Assembly: GCA_017533915.1 (NCBI GenBank)
Contig: JAFWHX010000020.1
Coordinates: 156,571-220,570, forward strand
Source: Eubacterium sp.
GTDB lineage: Bacteria; Bacillota; Clostridia; Peptostreptococcales; Anaerovoracaceae
Direction: 5' to 3'
Length of the DNA: 64,000 nt
Under the pieces are notes generated by a model. It made no database searches. It was given only the letters and a program-made list of their open reading frames with translations, and had not been told where the DNA came from. This document shows positions 43,049-50,845 of the stretch, in pieces. Within the stretch, counting starts at the first letter, position 1. Every line of letters starts with the position of its first letter. Made by a program: the position numbers and the translations under genes.

Positions 43049-43357
43049 ATGAATCAGACGCTAGCTTTAGGAATGATTGAGACCAAAGGACTCGTAGGGT
43101 CGATCGAAGCAGCTGATGCTATGGTAAAAGCTGCTAACGTTACCCTCATCGGCAAGGTTCTTGTCGGTGGAGGACTGGTAACAGTCATGGTAAGAGGAGA
43201 TGTAGGTGCTGTAAAGGCAGCAGTCGACGCCGGAGCAGCAGCTGCAGAGAGAGTAGGAGAACTGCTCTCGATCCACGTTATCCCAAGGCCACATTCGGAA
43301 GTTGAATTCATTCTTCCGAAACTTGACGATAGCGAAGTTTTTAAGAGAGATGAGTAA
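43049..43357 (+). CDS. eutM: Ethanolamine BMC shell protein EutM (copy 2)
   Basis: 102-residue BMC-H protein almost identical to copy 1 (A18S, V19I in the first 92 residues) with an extra C-terminal SEVFKRDE tail. ATG at 43049 is preceded by CAGGAGG; the upstream in-frame ATG at 43028 adds seven non-family residues. The tail lies on the convex or concave face edge in known BMC-H structures and may differ in contacts. Confidence 0.95.
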   Translation: MNQTLALGMIETKGLVGSIEAADAMVKAANVTLIGKVLVGGGLVTVMVRGDVGAVKAAVDAGAAAAERVGELLSIHVIPRPHSEVEFILPKLDDSEVFKRDE

Positions 43358-43385
43358 GTACTGCAGGAGAGAGGAGGTGTTGTAG

Positions 43386-44207
43386 TTGAAGGTCATAACT
43401 GAAGCAATAATCAGAGCCGAACTGAAAGCTACAAAACCTGAGGTATATTATATACCTGAGGGTAAACTGTTATCTCCTGCAGCACGAGAATACTTAAATC
43501 AGATGCAAGTGGACATCGATTTCGAAAGAAATCGCGGTGCCCGCGAGGCAGCAGCTCCGAAGCCGGCAGCAGTCGCCGCTTCGAGACCTGCTCCAGCTGC
43601 AAGCGCGGCAGCTCCTGCTGCTGAGCCTGCTGAAGGCATGAAAGCCAAGTATGTTGATTATGAGACCGGTGCCGGCTATGTCGAAAAACCGGAGTTCATG
43701 ACTCAGCTGGTTGGCAATAAGCTCGTGGACAAGAACCATCCACGTATCAAGTACCGTGGCAGACTCGATCTGGTTCAGGCCGAAGTCGTACATGCCCAGT
43801 GCGTAATTGATAAGGAGAGCGGAAGCGCAAGTCTTATTAAGGATCTGGACGATATAAATGATTGTCTTCAGAAACTTATGGTTGCTGAGATACTCGATCA
43901 GGCATATACGAAAGATACTATCTTAGGCCTTACGCATGACGAGCTCCGTGAGCATTCTCACAATCCGATGAAGTTCTATAACATCAAGCAGATGCAGCTT
44001 CCTAATTATACAATGGGAATAGAGTATTCTCTCCTCAACAGAATCAGAGCTGAGGTCAGAGAAGCGGAACTAGTAGCTGTAGATGCTTTCCAGGAGAATA
44101 GGAAAGTAAACCGGATTGACATCATCGAGGAGCTGAACCGTCTGTCAAGTGCTATGCATATCATGATGTGCAAGTATCTTGCAGGTGAATACGGAACAGC
44201 GAAGTAG
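43386..44207 (+). CDS. eutT: EutT cobalamin adenosyltransferase, Firmicutes type
   Basis: 273 residues, makes the adenosylcobalamin needed by EutBC. The N-terminal ~45 residues (VITEAIIRAELK...GKLLSPAAREYL) match the N-terminus of enterobacterial EutT; an Ala/Pro linker follows; the helical catalytic domain runs from ~95 (KPEFMTQLVGNKLVDKNHPRI, GLTHDELREHSHNPMKFY, ELNRLSSAMHIMM). The metal-binding HX11CCX2C motif of Salmonella EutT is absent, as in the metal-independent Listeria-type class. Uses a TTG start behind AGGAGGTG. Confidence 0.9.
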   Translation: MKVITEAIIRAELKATKPEVYYIPEGKLLSPAAREYLNQMQVDIDFERNRGAREAAAPKPAAVAASRPAPAASAAAPAAEPAEGMKAKYVDYETGAGYVEKPEFMTQLVGNKLVDKNHPRIKYRGRLDLVQAEVVHAQCVIDKESGSASLIKDLDDINDCLQKLMVAEILDQAYTKDTILGLTHDELREHSHNPMKFYNIKQMQLPNYTMGIEYSLLNRIRAEVREAELVAVDAFQENRKVNRIDIIEELNRLSSAMHIMMCKYLAGEYGTAK

Positions 44208-44233
44208 TTTTAACTAAGGAAGGAGGCAGCAAG

Positions 44234-44935
44234 TTGGATATTACCAAGCTGATTGGAGACATCGTAAGACGTGTTGAGCTAGCCATCATCAAACATGAGA
44301 CAGCCAAGATGCCTAAGCGTAAGGTCCTTGTAATTTCAAAGGATCTCAATCAGAGCTGCCCTGACCTGATCAGTAACAAAAATCTAAATGAGAGCTGCGA
44401 TGTTGACAGTGTTGACAATAACGCACAGCAGGTCAACCTCGAGGGGTACAGCAAAGTAATAGTTTGTGATCTGGATAATGACAGTCTGTCGAAACTGACA
44501 TCAGGTATTTTTGATAATGCTTATTTAAAACTTATTGGCAGCTGCATTATGCAGGGTAAGGATATAGCGATAGTTGAAGATGATATTGAGTTTCTCCAGT
44601 ATCAGGACACTGCGCCAAAAGCCTTCCTTGCAATGTTCAATCATAAATTAGACACCCTTCGGGAGTGGGGCCTAGAGGTCCGTTCGTTAGATGACCTGAC
44701 TGTGTCGTTATGCAGCCATGACGATACGGGTAGTCCTGAAAGAACAGTGGCACAGACTGCTCCTGAACACAATTCGGGAAGTGTCATTACAAAGAGGGCT
44801 CTTACTGAAACTGATGTGATCAATGCTAACTTCAGGCATCAGACTGAGATACTCATTTCTGAGAATACTTTAGTTACAGAAGTCGCTCAGGATTCAGCAA
44901 AGAGACGCGGGATTACCATAACACGTGTTCAGTAG
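44234..44935 (+). CDS. Conserved ethanolamine-operon protein, flavoprotein-like core
   Basis: 233 residues; I do not recognise a named function, though proteins of this position and size are usual in Gram-positive eut operons. N-terminus DITKLIGDIVRRVELAIIK is an amphipathic, encapsulation-peptide-like helix. The middle (KVLVISKD, KVIVCDLDNDSLSKLTSG, GKDIAIVEDDIEF) alternates strands and helices like a Rossmann/flavoprotein fold. The C-terminal ~45 residues (KRALTETDVINA ... NTLVTEVAQDSAKRRGITI) resemble the N-terminal module of EutT. TTG start behind AGGAAGGAGG. Overlap with the next open frame is only apparent, since eutN starts at 44952. Confidence 0.65.
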   Translation: MDITKLIGDIVRRVELAIIKHETAKMPKRKVLVISKDLNQSCPDLISNKNLNESCDVDSVDNNAQQVNLEGYSKVIVCDLDNDSLSKLTSGIFDNAYLKLIGSCIMQGKDIAIVEDDIEFLQYQDTAPKAFLAMFNHKLDTLREWGLEVRSLDDLTVSLCSHDDTGSPERTVAQTAPEHNSGSVITKRALTETDVINANFRHQTEILISENTLVTEVAQDSAKRRGITITRVQ

Positions 44936-44951
44936 AACGGAAAGGCGTTAT

Positions 44952-45239
44952 ATGGTTTTGGCAGAAGTCGTCGGAAATCTCTGGGCAACCAAGAAATCCG
45001 AAGCGTTGAATGAATACAAACTTCTTGTACTTAGACAACTTTATGAAGACAACTCCAGTGAGTATAAGCCTATGGTGGCGGCCGACACCCTTGATGCTGG
45101 TATCGGTGACGTCGTCATAACTGTCAAAGGGAGTGGCGCAAGGCGCGGCTCAGGAAGTGACAGTGTCCCAATCGACTGTGCAATCGTTGGTATCGTCGAC
45201 GAAGACAAAGCGGCTCAGCTAATTTCCGAGGAGGAATAA
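44952..45239 (+). CDS. eutN: Ethanolamine BMC vertex protein EutN (copy 1)
   Basis: 95-residue CcmL/EutN (BMC-P) pentamer protein that caps shell vertices: LAEVVGNLWATKKSEALNEYKLLVL, AADTLDAGIGDVVITVKGSGARRGSG, IDCAIVGIVDED. The ATG at 44952 matches the family start; an upstream ATG at 44925 overlaps the preceding gene. A second EutN is encoded at 48253. Confidence 0.93.
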   Translation: MVLAEVVGNLWATKKSEALNEYKLLVLRQLYEDNSSEYKPMVAADTLDAGIGDVVITVKGSGARRGSGSDSVPIDCAIVGIVDEDKAAQLISEEE

Positions 45240-45241
45240 AA

Positions 45242-46477
45242 ATGTTTGATGAATTGATTGCAGAATTATCTAATACAGCTGTTTTTACAGATAGTATTAA
45301 AGGCTGGATCGGCGGACTGTCGATCAACGGAGTCATCATGATGATCATGATGATCTTCATGCTCATCGGTGCTGTTGACAGAATGATGGGCAATAAGAAG
45401 GGTTACGGCGAACAGTGGGAATCCGGATTCCTGGCAATGGGTGACCTTGCTATGGCTATGGCCGGAGTTGTAGCTGCTGCTCCTGTACTTGCTCTCATTT
45501 TGAGACCTATCATCGCTCCTGTTTACACACTCGTAGGAGCTGATACATCAATGTTCGCAACAACACTGCTCGCATGCGATATGGGTGGTTATCCTCTCGC
45601 TATGCAGCTCGCTGCTGATGAAGCAATTGGTAACTTTGCTGGACTGATTCTTGGTACTATGATGGGCCCAACGATCGTATTCACGATCCCTGTAGCTCTT
45701 GGTATCATCAAGGAAGAAGACAGAGGATACCTTGGTGCTGGTACTCTTGCTGGAATGATCACAATTCCTATCGGCTGCATCGCTGGTGGACTTGTAATGA
45801 ACATCACACCTTACAAGATCAGCATCATCAGAATCCTCCAGAACCTGATCCCAGTAATCATCGTTGCTGCACTCATCGTTGCTGGACTTTGGTTCATCCC
45901 TGCTAAGATGATCAACGGATTCAACGTATTCGGTAACTGGGTAACAATCGTTATCACATTCTTCACCGCTATCGCTGTATTCGAATATCAGACAGGAATT
46001 GAATTCCCACTGATGAGCATCATGGTTGAGCCGGACGCTGACGGAGTTATTCCACTGGAAAGCGGACTCCTCGTTTGCGGACAGATTTCAATCACATTGA
46101 TTGGTGCATTCCCAATGGTTCTCTGGATCCAGAGAACATTCAAGGGCCCTCTCGAGGCTGTTGGTAAATCACTGGGAATCAACGACCAGGCTACAACAGG
46201 TCTTATCGCTAACCTTGCTAACAACATCGCTATGTTCAACATCTTAGGCGACATGGATCCTAAGGGCAAACTGCTGAACTGCGCATTCGCAGTATCTGCA
46301 GCATTCGTATTCGGTGACCACCTTGGATTCACAGCTGGTGCTAACAAAGAGATGATCTTCCCGATGATCGTTGGTAAGCTGGTTGCTGGTATCACAGCTG
46401 TCATCGTTGCTAACGTTCTGTCACCTGTACTTCTTAAGAAGGTAGAGGAGACACTGGGAGATGCTAAGGAAGCATAG
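45242..46477 (+). CDS. eutH: Ethanolamine transporter EutH
   Basis: 411-residue membrane protein with ~11 hydrophobic segments, the EutH permease for protonated ethanolamine. Typical stretches are IMMIFMLIGAVDRMMGNKKGYGEQWESGF, TTLLACDMGGYPLAMQLA and FGDHLGFTAG. Three bases after eutN. Codon usage is as biased as in eutB. Confidence 0.95.
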   Translation: MFDELIAELSNTAVFTDSIKGWIGGLSINGVIMMIMMIFMLIGAVDRMMGNKKGYGEQWESGFLAMGDLAMAMAGVVAAAPVLALILRPIIAPVYTLVGADTSMFATTLLACDMGGYPLAMQLAADEAIGNFAGLILGTMMGPTIVFTIPVALGIIKEEDRGYLGAGTLAGMITIPIGCIAGGLVMNITPYKISIIRILQNLIPVIIVAALIVAGLWFIPAKMINGFNVFGNWVTIVITFFTAIAVFEYQTGIEFPLMSIMVEPDADGVIPLESGLLVCGQISITLIGAFPMVLWIQRTFKGPLEAVGKSLGINDQATTGLIANLANNIAMFNILGDMDPKGKLLNCAFAVSAAFVFGDHLGFTAGANKEMIFPMIVGKLVAGITAVIVANVLSPVLLKKVEETLGDAKEA

Positions 46478-46540
46478 TCTGTGTACTGTTTGTAAAAGCT
46501 AAATGCGGATATAAACAAAGATATCTAAGGAGATTTCAGA

Positions 46541-47023
46541 ATGGAAATTGATGAAAAAACGCTGAGTGAAGTAATTGCTAAGATCGTCGAGGCAACAATT
46601 AAAGCTGAAGCCTGCAGCAATATCAAGTCTTCTGTCGATGAATTCGGAACAGTCAAAGAGGTTGCTCCTTCTGGAGTTACAAAGCTTGACTACAGAAACA
46701 CCAAGCTGCCGGTATTCGACTGCAATGGCGTTCATCAGGATGGAGTATTCATGGCTGATATCTCAGGTGTTGATGATGATAAGAACCTTGGCGCAGGCGT
46801 CATGTCTATCGACCATTCAGCTCTTGAATGGACACTGACATATGACGAGATCGACATCGTTCTTGAGGGAACACTGCAGATTGAGACTAACGGAGATATT
46901 GTAGAAGCCGGACCTGGCGAATGCATTATCATCCCGAAGAACAGTCACATTCATTTCCAGTCACCAACAACATGCAAATATTTGTACATTGTTTACCCAA
47001 CCAACTGGACAGATTATCTTTAA
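46541..47023 (+). CDS. eutQ: Ethanolamine utilization protein EutQ (cupin)
   Basis: 160 residues: an N-terminal amphipathic helix (TLSEVIAKIVEATIKAE) like an encapsulation peptide, then a cupin barrel with TLTYDEIDIVLEGTLQIET and GPGECIIIPKNSHIHFQ. EutQ is reported to have acetate kinase activity in Salmonella. Followed by a strong U-less hairpin before eutJ. Confidence 0.9.
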   Translation: MEIDEKTLSEVIAKIVEATIKAEACSNIKSSVDEFGTVKEVAPSGVTKLDYRNTKLPVFDCNGVHQDGVFMADISGVDDDKNLGAGVMSIDHSALEWTLTYDEIDIVLEGTLQIETNGDIVEAGPGECIIIPKNSHIHFQSPTTCKYLYIVYPTNWTDYL

Positions 47024-47032
47024 ACACATAAA

Positions 47033-47060
47033 GAGCGGGCCGGTCACGGCCGGCCTGCTC
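47033..47060 (+). other. GC-rich intercistronic hairpin inside the eut operon
   Basis: 11-bp stem GAGCGGGCCGG (47033-47043) with CCGGCCTGCTC (47050-47060), loop TCACGG, between eutQ and eutJ. No T run, so it may limit read-through or protect the 3' end of the upstream mRNA part. Confidence 0.65.
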
Positions 47061-47098
47061 GATTAACACCATATTATAATGAGAGGTAGTATTTATTC

Positions 47099-47938
47099 AT
47101 GGCAGAATTCAGTGAAGTAGACAAGTTCGTCGCAGAGTTTGAAAATGTAGTTAAAAATCCTATAAAGGGAAGATCGTCAGTGTATTATACCGGAGTCGAT
47201 CTGGGAACTGCATGCACGGTCGTAGCTACACTTGATGAGAACAGGCGTCCGGTCGCAGGTAGATATCTCTATCCTGAAAAACCTGTAGTGCGTGACGGCA
47301 TGGTCGTTGACTACATTGGTGCAGTCAATATCGTCCGCCGCATGAAAGAGGAGATCGAAGAAGAACTTGGTACAGAACTCAGATGGGGCGCGGCAGCTAT
47401 TCCACCGGGGACTGATACTCTGGACGGAGGTGCTGTCAGAAACGTCACCGAGTCAGCTGGCTTTACTGTAACGAATCTGCAGGATGAACCTACAGCGGCA
47501 AATAACCTTCTGAAGATTCAGAACGGTGCTGTCGTGGATATAGGCGGCGGTACTACCGGTATCTCCATTATTAAAAATGGAGAAGTCATCTTCACGGATG
47601 ATGAGCCTACCGGAGGTACGCATTTCAGTCTCGTGCTCGCCGGAGCATTCAAGGAATCGTTTGAGGAAGCAGAACTCTATAAAAGAGATCCGAAGAATCA
47701 TGCGGAGATATTCCCGGTGCTCCGTCCGACGGTACAGAAGGTAGCCCAGATCGTTAAAGAGATGGTAGAAGGCTATGACGTTGAAGAGCTCGTGCTCGTC
47801 GGCGGAAGCTGCTGCCTTACCGGGATCGAGAAGGAAATCGAAGCATGGACAGGTATACCTACTCATAAACCGCAGAATCCATTATTCATTACTCCGCTTG
47901 GTATAGCTCTTAGCTGTACTGACGAGCCGAAGTTCTGA
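47099..47938 (+). CDS. eutJ: Ethanolamine utilization chaperone-like protein EutJ
   Basis: 279-residue Hsp70/actin-fold protein: YTGVDLGTACTVVAT (phosphate-1), WGAAAIPPGT, LQDEPTAANNLL, VVDIGGGTTGISIIKNGE (phosphate-2), VLVGGSCCLTGIE. EutJ is proposed to assist assembly or reactivation; its client is unknown. Starts ~35 bases after the hairpin. Confidence 0.92.
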   Translation: MAEFSEVDKFVAEFENVVKNPIKGRSSVYYTGVDLGTACTVVATLDENRRPVAGRYLYPEKPVVRDGMVVDYIGAVNIVRRMKEEIEEELGTELRWGAAAIPPGTDTLDGGAVRNVTESAGFTVTNLQDEPTAANNLLKIQNGAVVDIGGGTTGISIIKNGEVIFTDDEPTGGTHFSLVLAGAFKESFEEAELYKRDPKNHAEIFPVLRPTVQKVAQIVKEMVEGYDVEELVLVGGSCCLTGIEKEIEAWTGIPTHKPQNPLFITPLGIALSCTDEPKF

Positions 47939-47954
47939 ACGGAGGAGGCTAAGA

Positions 47955-48275
47955 ATGGATCTTAGAATTATAAGATCTCCTTCGGAGGGAACCAAAGAGC
48001 TCATCAAGAGACGAATGGGGATCACGAAGGAGAGTCCGCTGGATGGGGCTGAAGCAGTTGGTCTCATACAGGGACGCATGATCGATATGGTGTGCGCTGC
48101 CGATATCGCTGAGAAAGCAACCGGCGTCGATGTATACGACGTCAAAGGAATATGCCCGCAGCATATGACGCTGCTCGCGATATTCGGAAACACAGCGGCG
48201 GTCGAAGATGCGTTATCCGAAATCGAAAGAAAGTTGAAAGAGGGAATGTACAGTGATTACAGCCACGCTTATTGA
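47955..48275 (+). CDS. Permuted BMC shell protein, GrpU-like, with pore cysteine
   Basis: 106 residues. The order of elements, an N-terminal RIIRSPSEGTKELIKRRMG strand/helix followed by AVGLIQGRMIDMVCAADIAEKA and MTLLAIFGNTAAVEDALSEI, is that of permuted BMC-H proteins (EutS, PduU, GrpU). A Cys in KGICPQHMT falls where the pore loop should be, as in GrpU, which binds an Fe-S cluster at the hexamer pore. It lies directly before EutN copy 2 and the PduS-like protein. The next gene starts inside its 3' end (23 bases overlap). Confidence 0.75.
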   Translation: MDLRIIRSPSEGTKELIKRRMGITKESPLDGAEAVGLIQGRMIDMVCAADIAEKATGVDVYDVKGICPQHMTLLAIFGNTAAVEDALSEIERKLKEGMYSDYSHAY

Positions 48276-48516
48276 TAATGTCTGGGCTACCAAAAAATCT
48301 GATCTGCTCAGCGGCTACAAGCTGATGCTTGCAGAAGTATTTGGCGGCAAAGAGGCTGGAAAGAGGCTGGTCGTGATCGATGTTATAAGCGCAGGCATCG
48401 GCGACAGGGTCATCGTTTCCACTGGTTCTTCCGCAAGAAGAATGCTGGGTAATGATGCAGTACCTTGTGATGCAGCCGTTGTAGGCATCATAGACGAAGA
48501 TTGCGAACTGGAATAG
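48253..48516 (+). CDS. eutN: BMC vertex protein EutN/CcmL (copy 2)
   Basis: 87-residue BMC-P pentamer protein: ITATLIDNVWATKKSDLLSGYKLMLAEV, VIDVISAGIGDRVIVSTGSSARRM, CDAAVVGIIDED. GTG start, overlapping the preceding gene by 23 bases. Clearly diverged from copy 1, so the shell may have two kinds of vertex cap. Confidence 0.92.
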   Translation: MITATLIDNVWATKKSDLLSGYKLMLAEVFGGKEAGKRLVVIDVISAGIGDRVIVSTGSSARRMLGNDAVPCDAAVVGIIDEDCELE

Positions 48517-48535
48517 CGTGAGGATGGAGGTCATA

Positions 48536-49864
48536 ATGGAATTACTTGAAAAAGTAAAAGAAGCCGGTGTCATTGGTGCCGGCGGAGCCGGGTTTCCAAC
48601 TCATGTGAAATTGCAAGCCAAGGCTGAATACATTTTGATTAACGGTGCCGAATGCGAGCCACTACTCAGAGTGGATCAGCAGCTTATGGAGTTCCATCCG
48701 GCTGATGTCATTTTGGGTCTCAAGATTGGTAAAGAGATGACAGGCGCTGAGCATGCCATTATCGGAATCAAAGGCCATCATAAGAAGGTCATTGAGATCC
48801 TGAAACAGACAATCAAAGAATTAAATCTTGAAGGTGAGATTGAAGTTGGGCTGCTTCCGACTGTATACCCTGCTGGTGATGAAATGGTACTCGTAAAGGA
48901 ACTTACCGGAAGGATCGTTCCTGAGGGAGGTATTCCTATTGCAGTAGGATGCGTCGTAATGAACGCTGAATCTGCATATAATGTTTACCACGCGACACTT
49001 GATGAGCCTGTAACGATGAAATATGTTACGATCACAGGTGACGTACCTAAGCCAATCACAGTAAAAGTGCCTATCGGTACTCCTATAAAGGAAGTTCTGG
49101 CAGTTGCCGGAAGAACGGACTTTACAGGATACAAAGTCATCAACGGCGGACCTATGATGGGACCTCTGTTCGACGACCTTGACGGGTATGTAACAAAGAA
49201 GACAAAGGGAATAATCGTGCTGCCTGAAGATCATGTCCTGGTCAAGAAAAAGAGCAGGACTCTGATCACAGCTGCCCGTCTTAACAAGACGGCATGCGAG
49301 CAGTGCAGCAAGTGTACTGACCTTTGCCCAAGACACCTTCTGGGTCATTCAACAGTACCACATAAGATGGTACGTGCGGTGGCCTATAACGCTCCTGCAG
49401 ATGAGAACGTTACAGCTGCTCTGACATGCTGCCAGTGCAGTCTCTGTGAATTCTTCTCATGCCCTGCAGGAATAAGTCCAAAGCTCGCGAATGTCTTTTA
49501 TATGAACAAGCTTCGTGAAGCAGGCATCAAGCTTGAGCCTAAGAAAGAATTTGTACCTAACCCGATGAGACCTTACAGAATGGTTCCAACGGACAGACTG
49601 ATCGCTCGTATTGATCTTACGAAGTATGACGTCGATGCTCCGTGGACTGAAGAAGCTGTAGTGGATCCTCAGGTGGTTGGCATCAATCTCAAGGATCATG
49701 TAGGTGCGCCTGCAGTACCGCTGGTTCAGGCAGGAGACCACGTAGAGGCTGGACAGAAGATCGCTGATATCAAGGAAGGAGCACTTGGTGCCACAGTGCA
49801 TGCAAGTATCTCTGGAACGGTAGAATCGGTCCAATTCAATGTAATAACCATAAGGAGGGATTAA
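48536..49864 (+). CDS. PduS-like/RnfC-like flavin and Fe-S electron transfer protein
   Basis: 442 residues. N-terminal RnfC-like NADH/FMN-binding region (GVIGAGGAGFPTHVK, NGAECEPLL), a SLBB segment, two 4Fe-4S motifs (CEQCSKCTDLCP and CCQCSLCEFFSCP), and a C-terminal biotinyl-like barrel (VPLVQAGDHVEAGQKIADI, GATVHASISGTVESV). PduS reduces cobalamin for the adenosyltransferase. Here it probably serves EutT, passing electrons through the neighbouring shell proteins. ATG at 48536 follows GGAGGT; the GTG at 48518 is upstream of that site. Confidence 0.9.
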   Translation: MELLEKVKEAGVIGAGGAGFPTHVKLQAKAEYILINGAECEPLLRVDQQLMEFHPADVILGLKIGKEMTGAEHAIIGIKGHHKKVIEILKQTIKELNLEGEIEVGLLPTVYPAGDEMVLVKELTGRIVPEGGIPIAVGCVVMNAESAYNVYHATLDEPVTMKYVTITGDVPKPITVKVPIGTPIKEVLAVAGRTDFTGYKVINGGPMMGPLFDDLDGYVTKKTKGIIVLPEDHVLVKKKSRTLITAARLNKTACEQCSKCTDLCPRHLLGHSTVPHKMVRAVAYNAPADENVTAALTCCQCSLCEFFSCPAGISPKLANVFYMNKLREAGIKLEPKKEFVPNPMRPYRMVPTDRLIARIDLTKYDVDAPWTEEAVVDPQVVGINLKDHVGAPAVPLVQAGDHVEAGQKIADIKEGALGATVHASISGTVESVQFNVITIRRD

Positions 49865-49865
49865 G

Positions 49866-50414
49866 GTGCGTGAAGCTATAGGAATGATCGAGTTTAACAG
49901 TATAGCTCGAGGAATATATACAGCAGACCAGATGGTTAAGACCTCCAATGTGGATATAGTTACCGCAAATACTGTCTGCCCTGGTAAATATATCTCCATA
50001 GTACATGGTGATGTATCAGCGGTAGAGAATTCGGTAAAAATGGGAGTCAAAGTCGCGGGTGAATATCTCGTGGATCAGATCGTTATCCCGAATGTTCACA
50101 GCGGAGTGTTCCCGGCAATCGTATCGGCTAATGTGCCGGACGAGATCAAAGCCGTAGGAATCATTGAGGCTTACTCCCTGGCCACTATGGTCGTTGCAGC
50201 TGATAAAATTTTGAAAGTCGCAGATCTGGATCCGATCGAGCTTAGACTCGGAACAGGTCTCGGCGGGAAATCATATTTCACTTACACTGGAGACGTTGCT
50301 GATGTTAAAACAGGTGCTGCAGTAGGTGAGGAAGTTATTGGCGCAGAGGGCGTTCTCGTCAATTCTGAAGTCATTCCTTCACCGAGCAGAAAGCTTATCA
50401 CGAGCCTGTTTTAG
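49866..50414 (+). CDS. PduT-like trimeric BMC shell protein with pore cysteine
   Basis: 182-residue BMC-T protein with two BMC domains (REAIGMIEFNSIARGIYTADQM and IKAVGIIEAYSLATMVVAADKI). Cys in ANTVCPGKYIS of domain 1 corresponds to the pore Cys of PduT that ligates a [4Fe-4S] cluster, so it is a likely electron conduit through the shell. It lies one base after the PduS-like gene. GTG start behind GGAGGG. Confidence 0.88.
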   Translation: MREAIGMIEFNSIARGIYTADQMVKTSNVDIVTANTVCPGKYISIVHGDVSAVENSVKMGVKVAGEYLVDQIVIPNVHSGVFPAIVSANVPDEIKAVGIIEAYSLATMVVAADKILKVADLDPIELRLGTGLGGKSYFTYTGDVADVKTGAAVGEEVIGAEGVLVNSEVIPSPSRKLITSLF

Positions 50415-50434
50415 CTGATGAAAGGAAGGAAACA

Positions 50435-50833
50435 ATGAAACAGTTAGTTACAGCAACTACTATTGAGCAGTTCCTGACAACGCACAAGGACGTCTTTCCT
50501 GTAACGAAAGATACTCTGATCACACCATCCGCAGCAGACTTTGCCAAGACACATGGCATCAGGTTCGTTGCTGATGGAGAAATGAAAGTCAAAGATCGTG
50601 ATAACGTAATGGCTTCATTCCAGACTTCAGAGCATTCTGATTCTGTAGCTCAGAACGCTAAGCACGCTGCATGTGCTGAGTGTGCAGCCCCGGCTGAAGC
50701 TCCAGCTGAGGCTCCTGCTGAAGCTCCTGCAAAGGAGATCTCAGTAGCTAACTTCACAAAGGATCAGATTGTAGAAGCGGTAATCAGAGTACTGGATGCC
50801 AAGGGCATTCTTGACAAGATCTTAGAGAACTAG
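50435..50833 (+). CDS. Small BMC-operon protein: EutT-N-like module, Ala/Pro linker, C-terminal encapsulation-like helix
   Basis: 132 residues, function unknown. Residues 1-55 (TIEQFLTTHKDVFPVTKDTLITPSAADFAKTHGIRFV) resemble the N-terminal module of EutT. A Cys-rich patch (AACAEC) and a repeated Ala/Pro/Glu linker follow, then an amphipathic C-terminal helix (KDQIVEAVIRVLDAKGIL) typical of encapsulation peptides. It looks like an adaptor that tethers something into the lumen. Lies 12 bases before eutE. Confidence 0.7.
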   Translation: MKQLVTATTIEQFLTTHKDVFPVTKDTLITPSAADFAKTHGIRFVADGEMKVKDRDNVMASFQTSEHSDSVAQNAKHAACAECAAPAEAPAEAPAEAPAKEISVANFTKDQIVEAVIRVLDAKGILDKILEN

Positions 50834-50845
50834 AAGGAGGACAGT

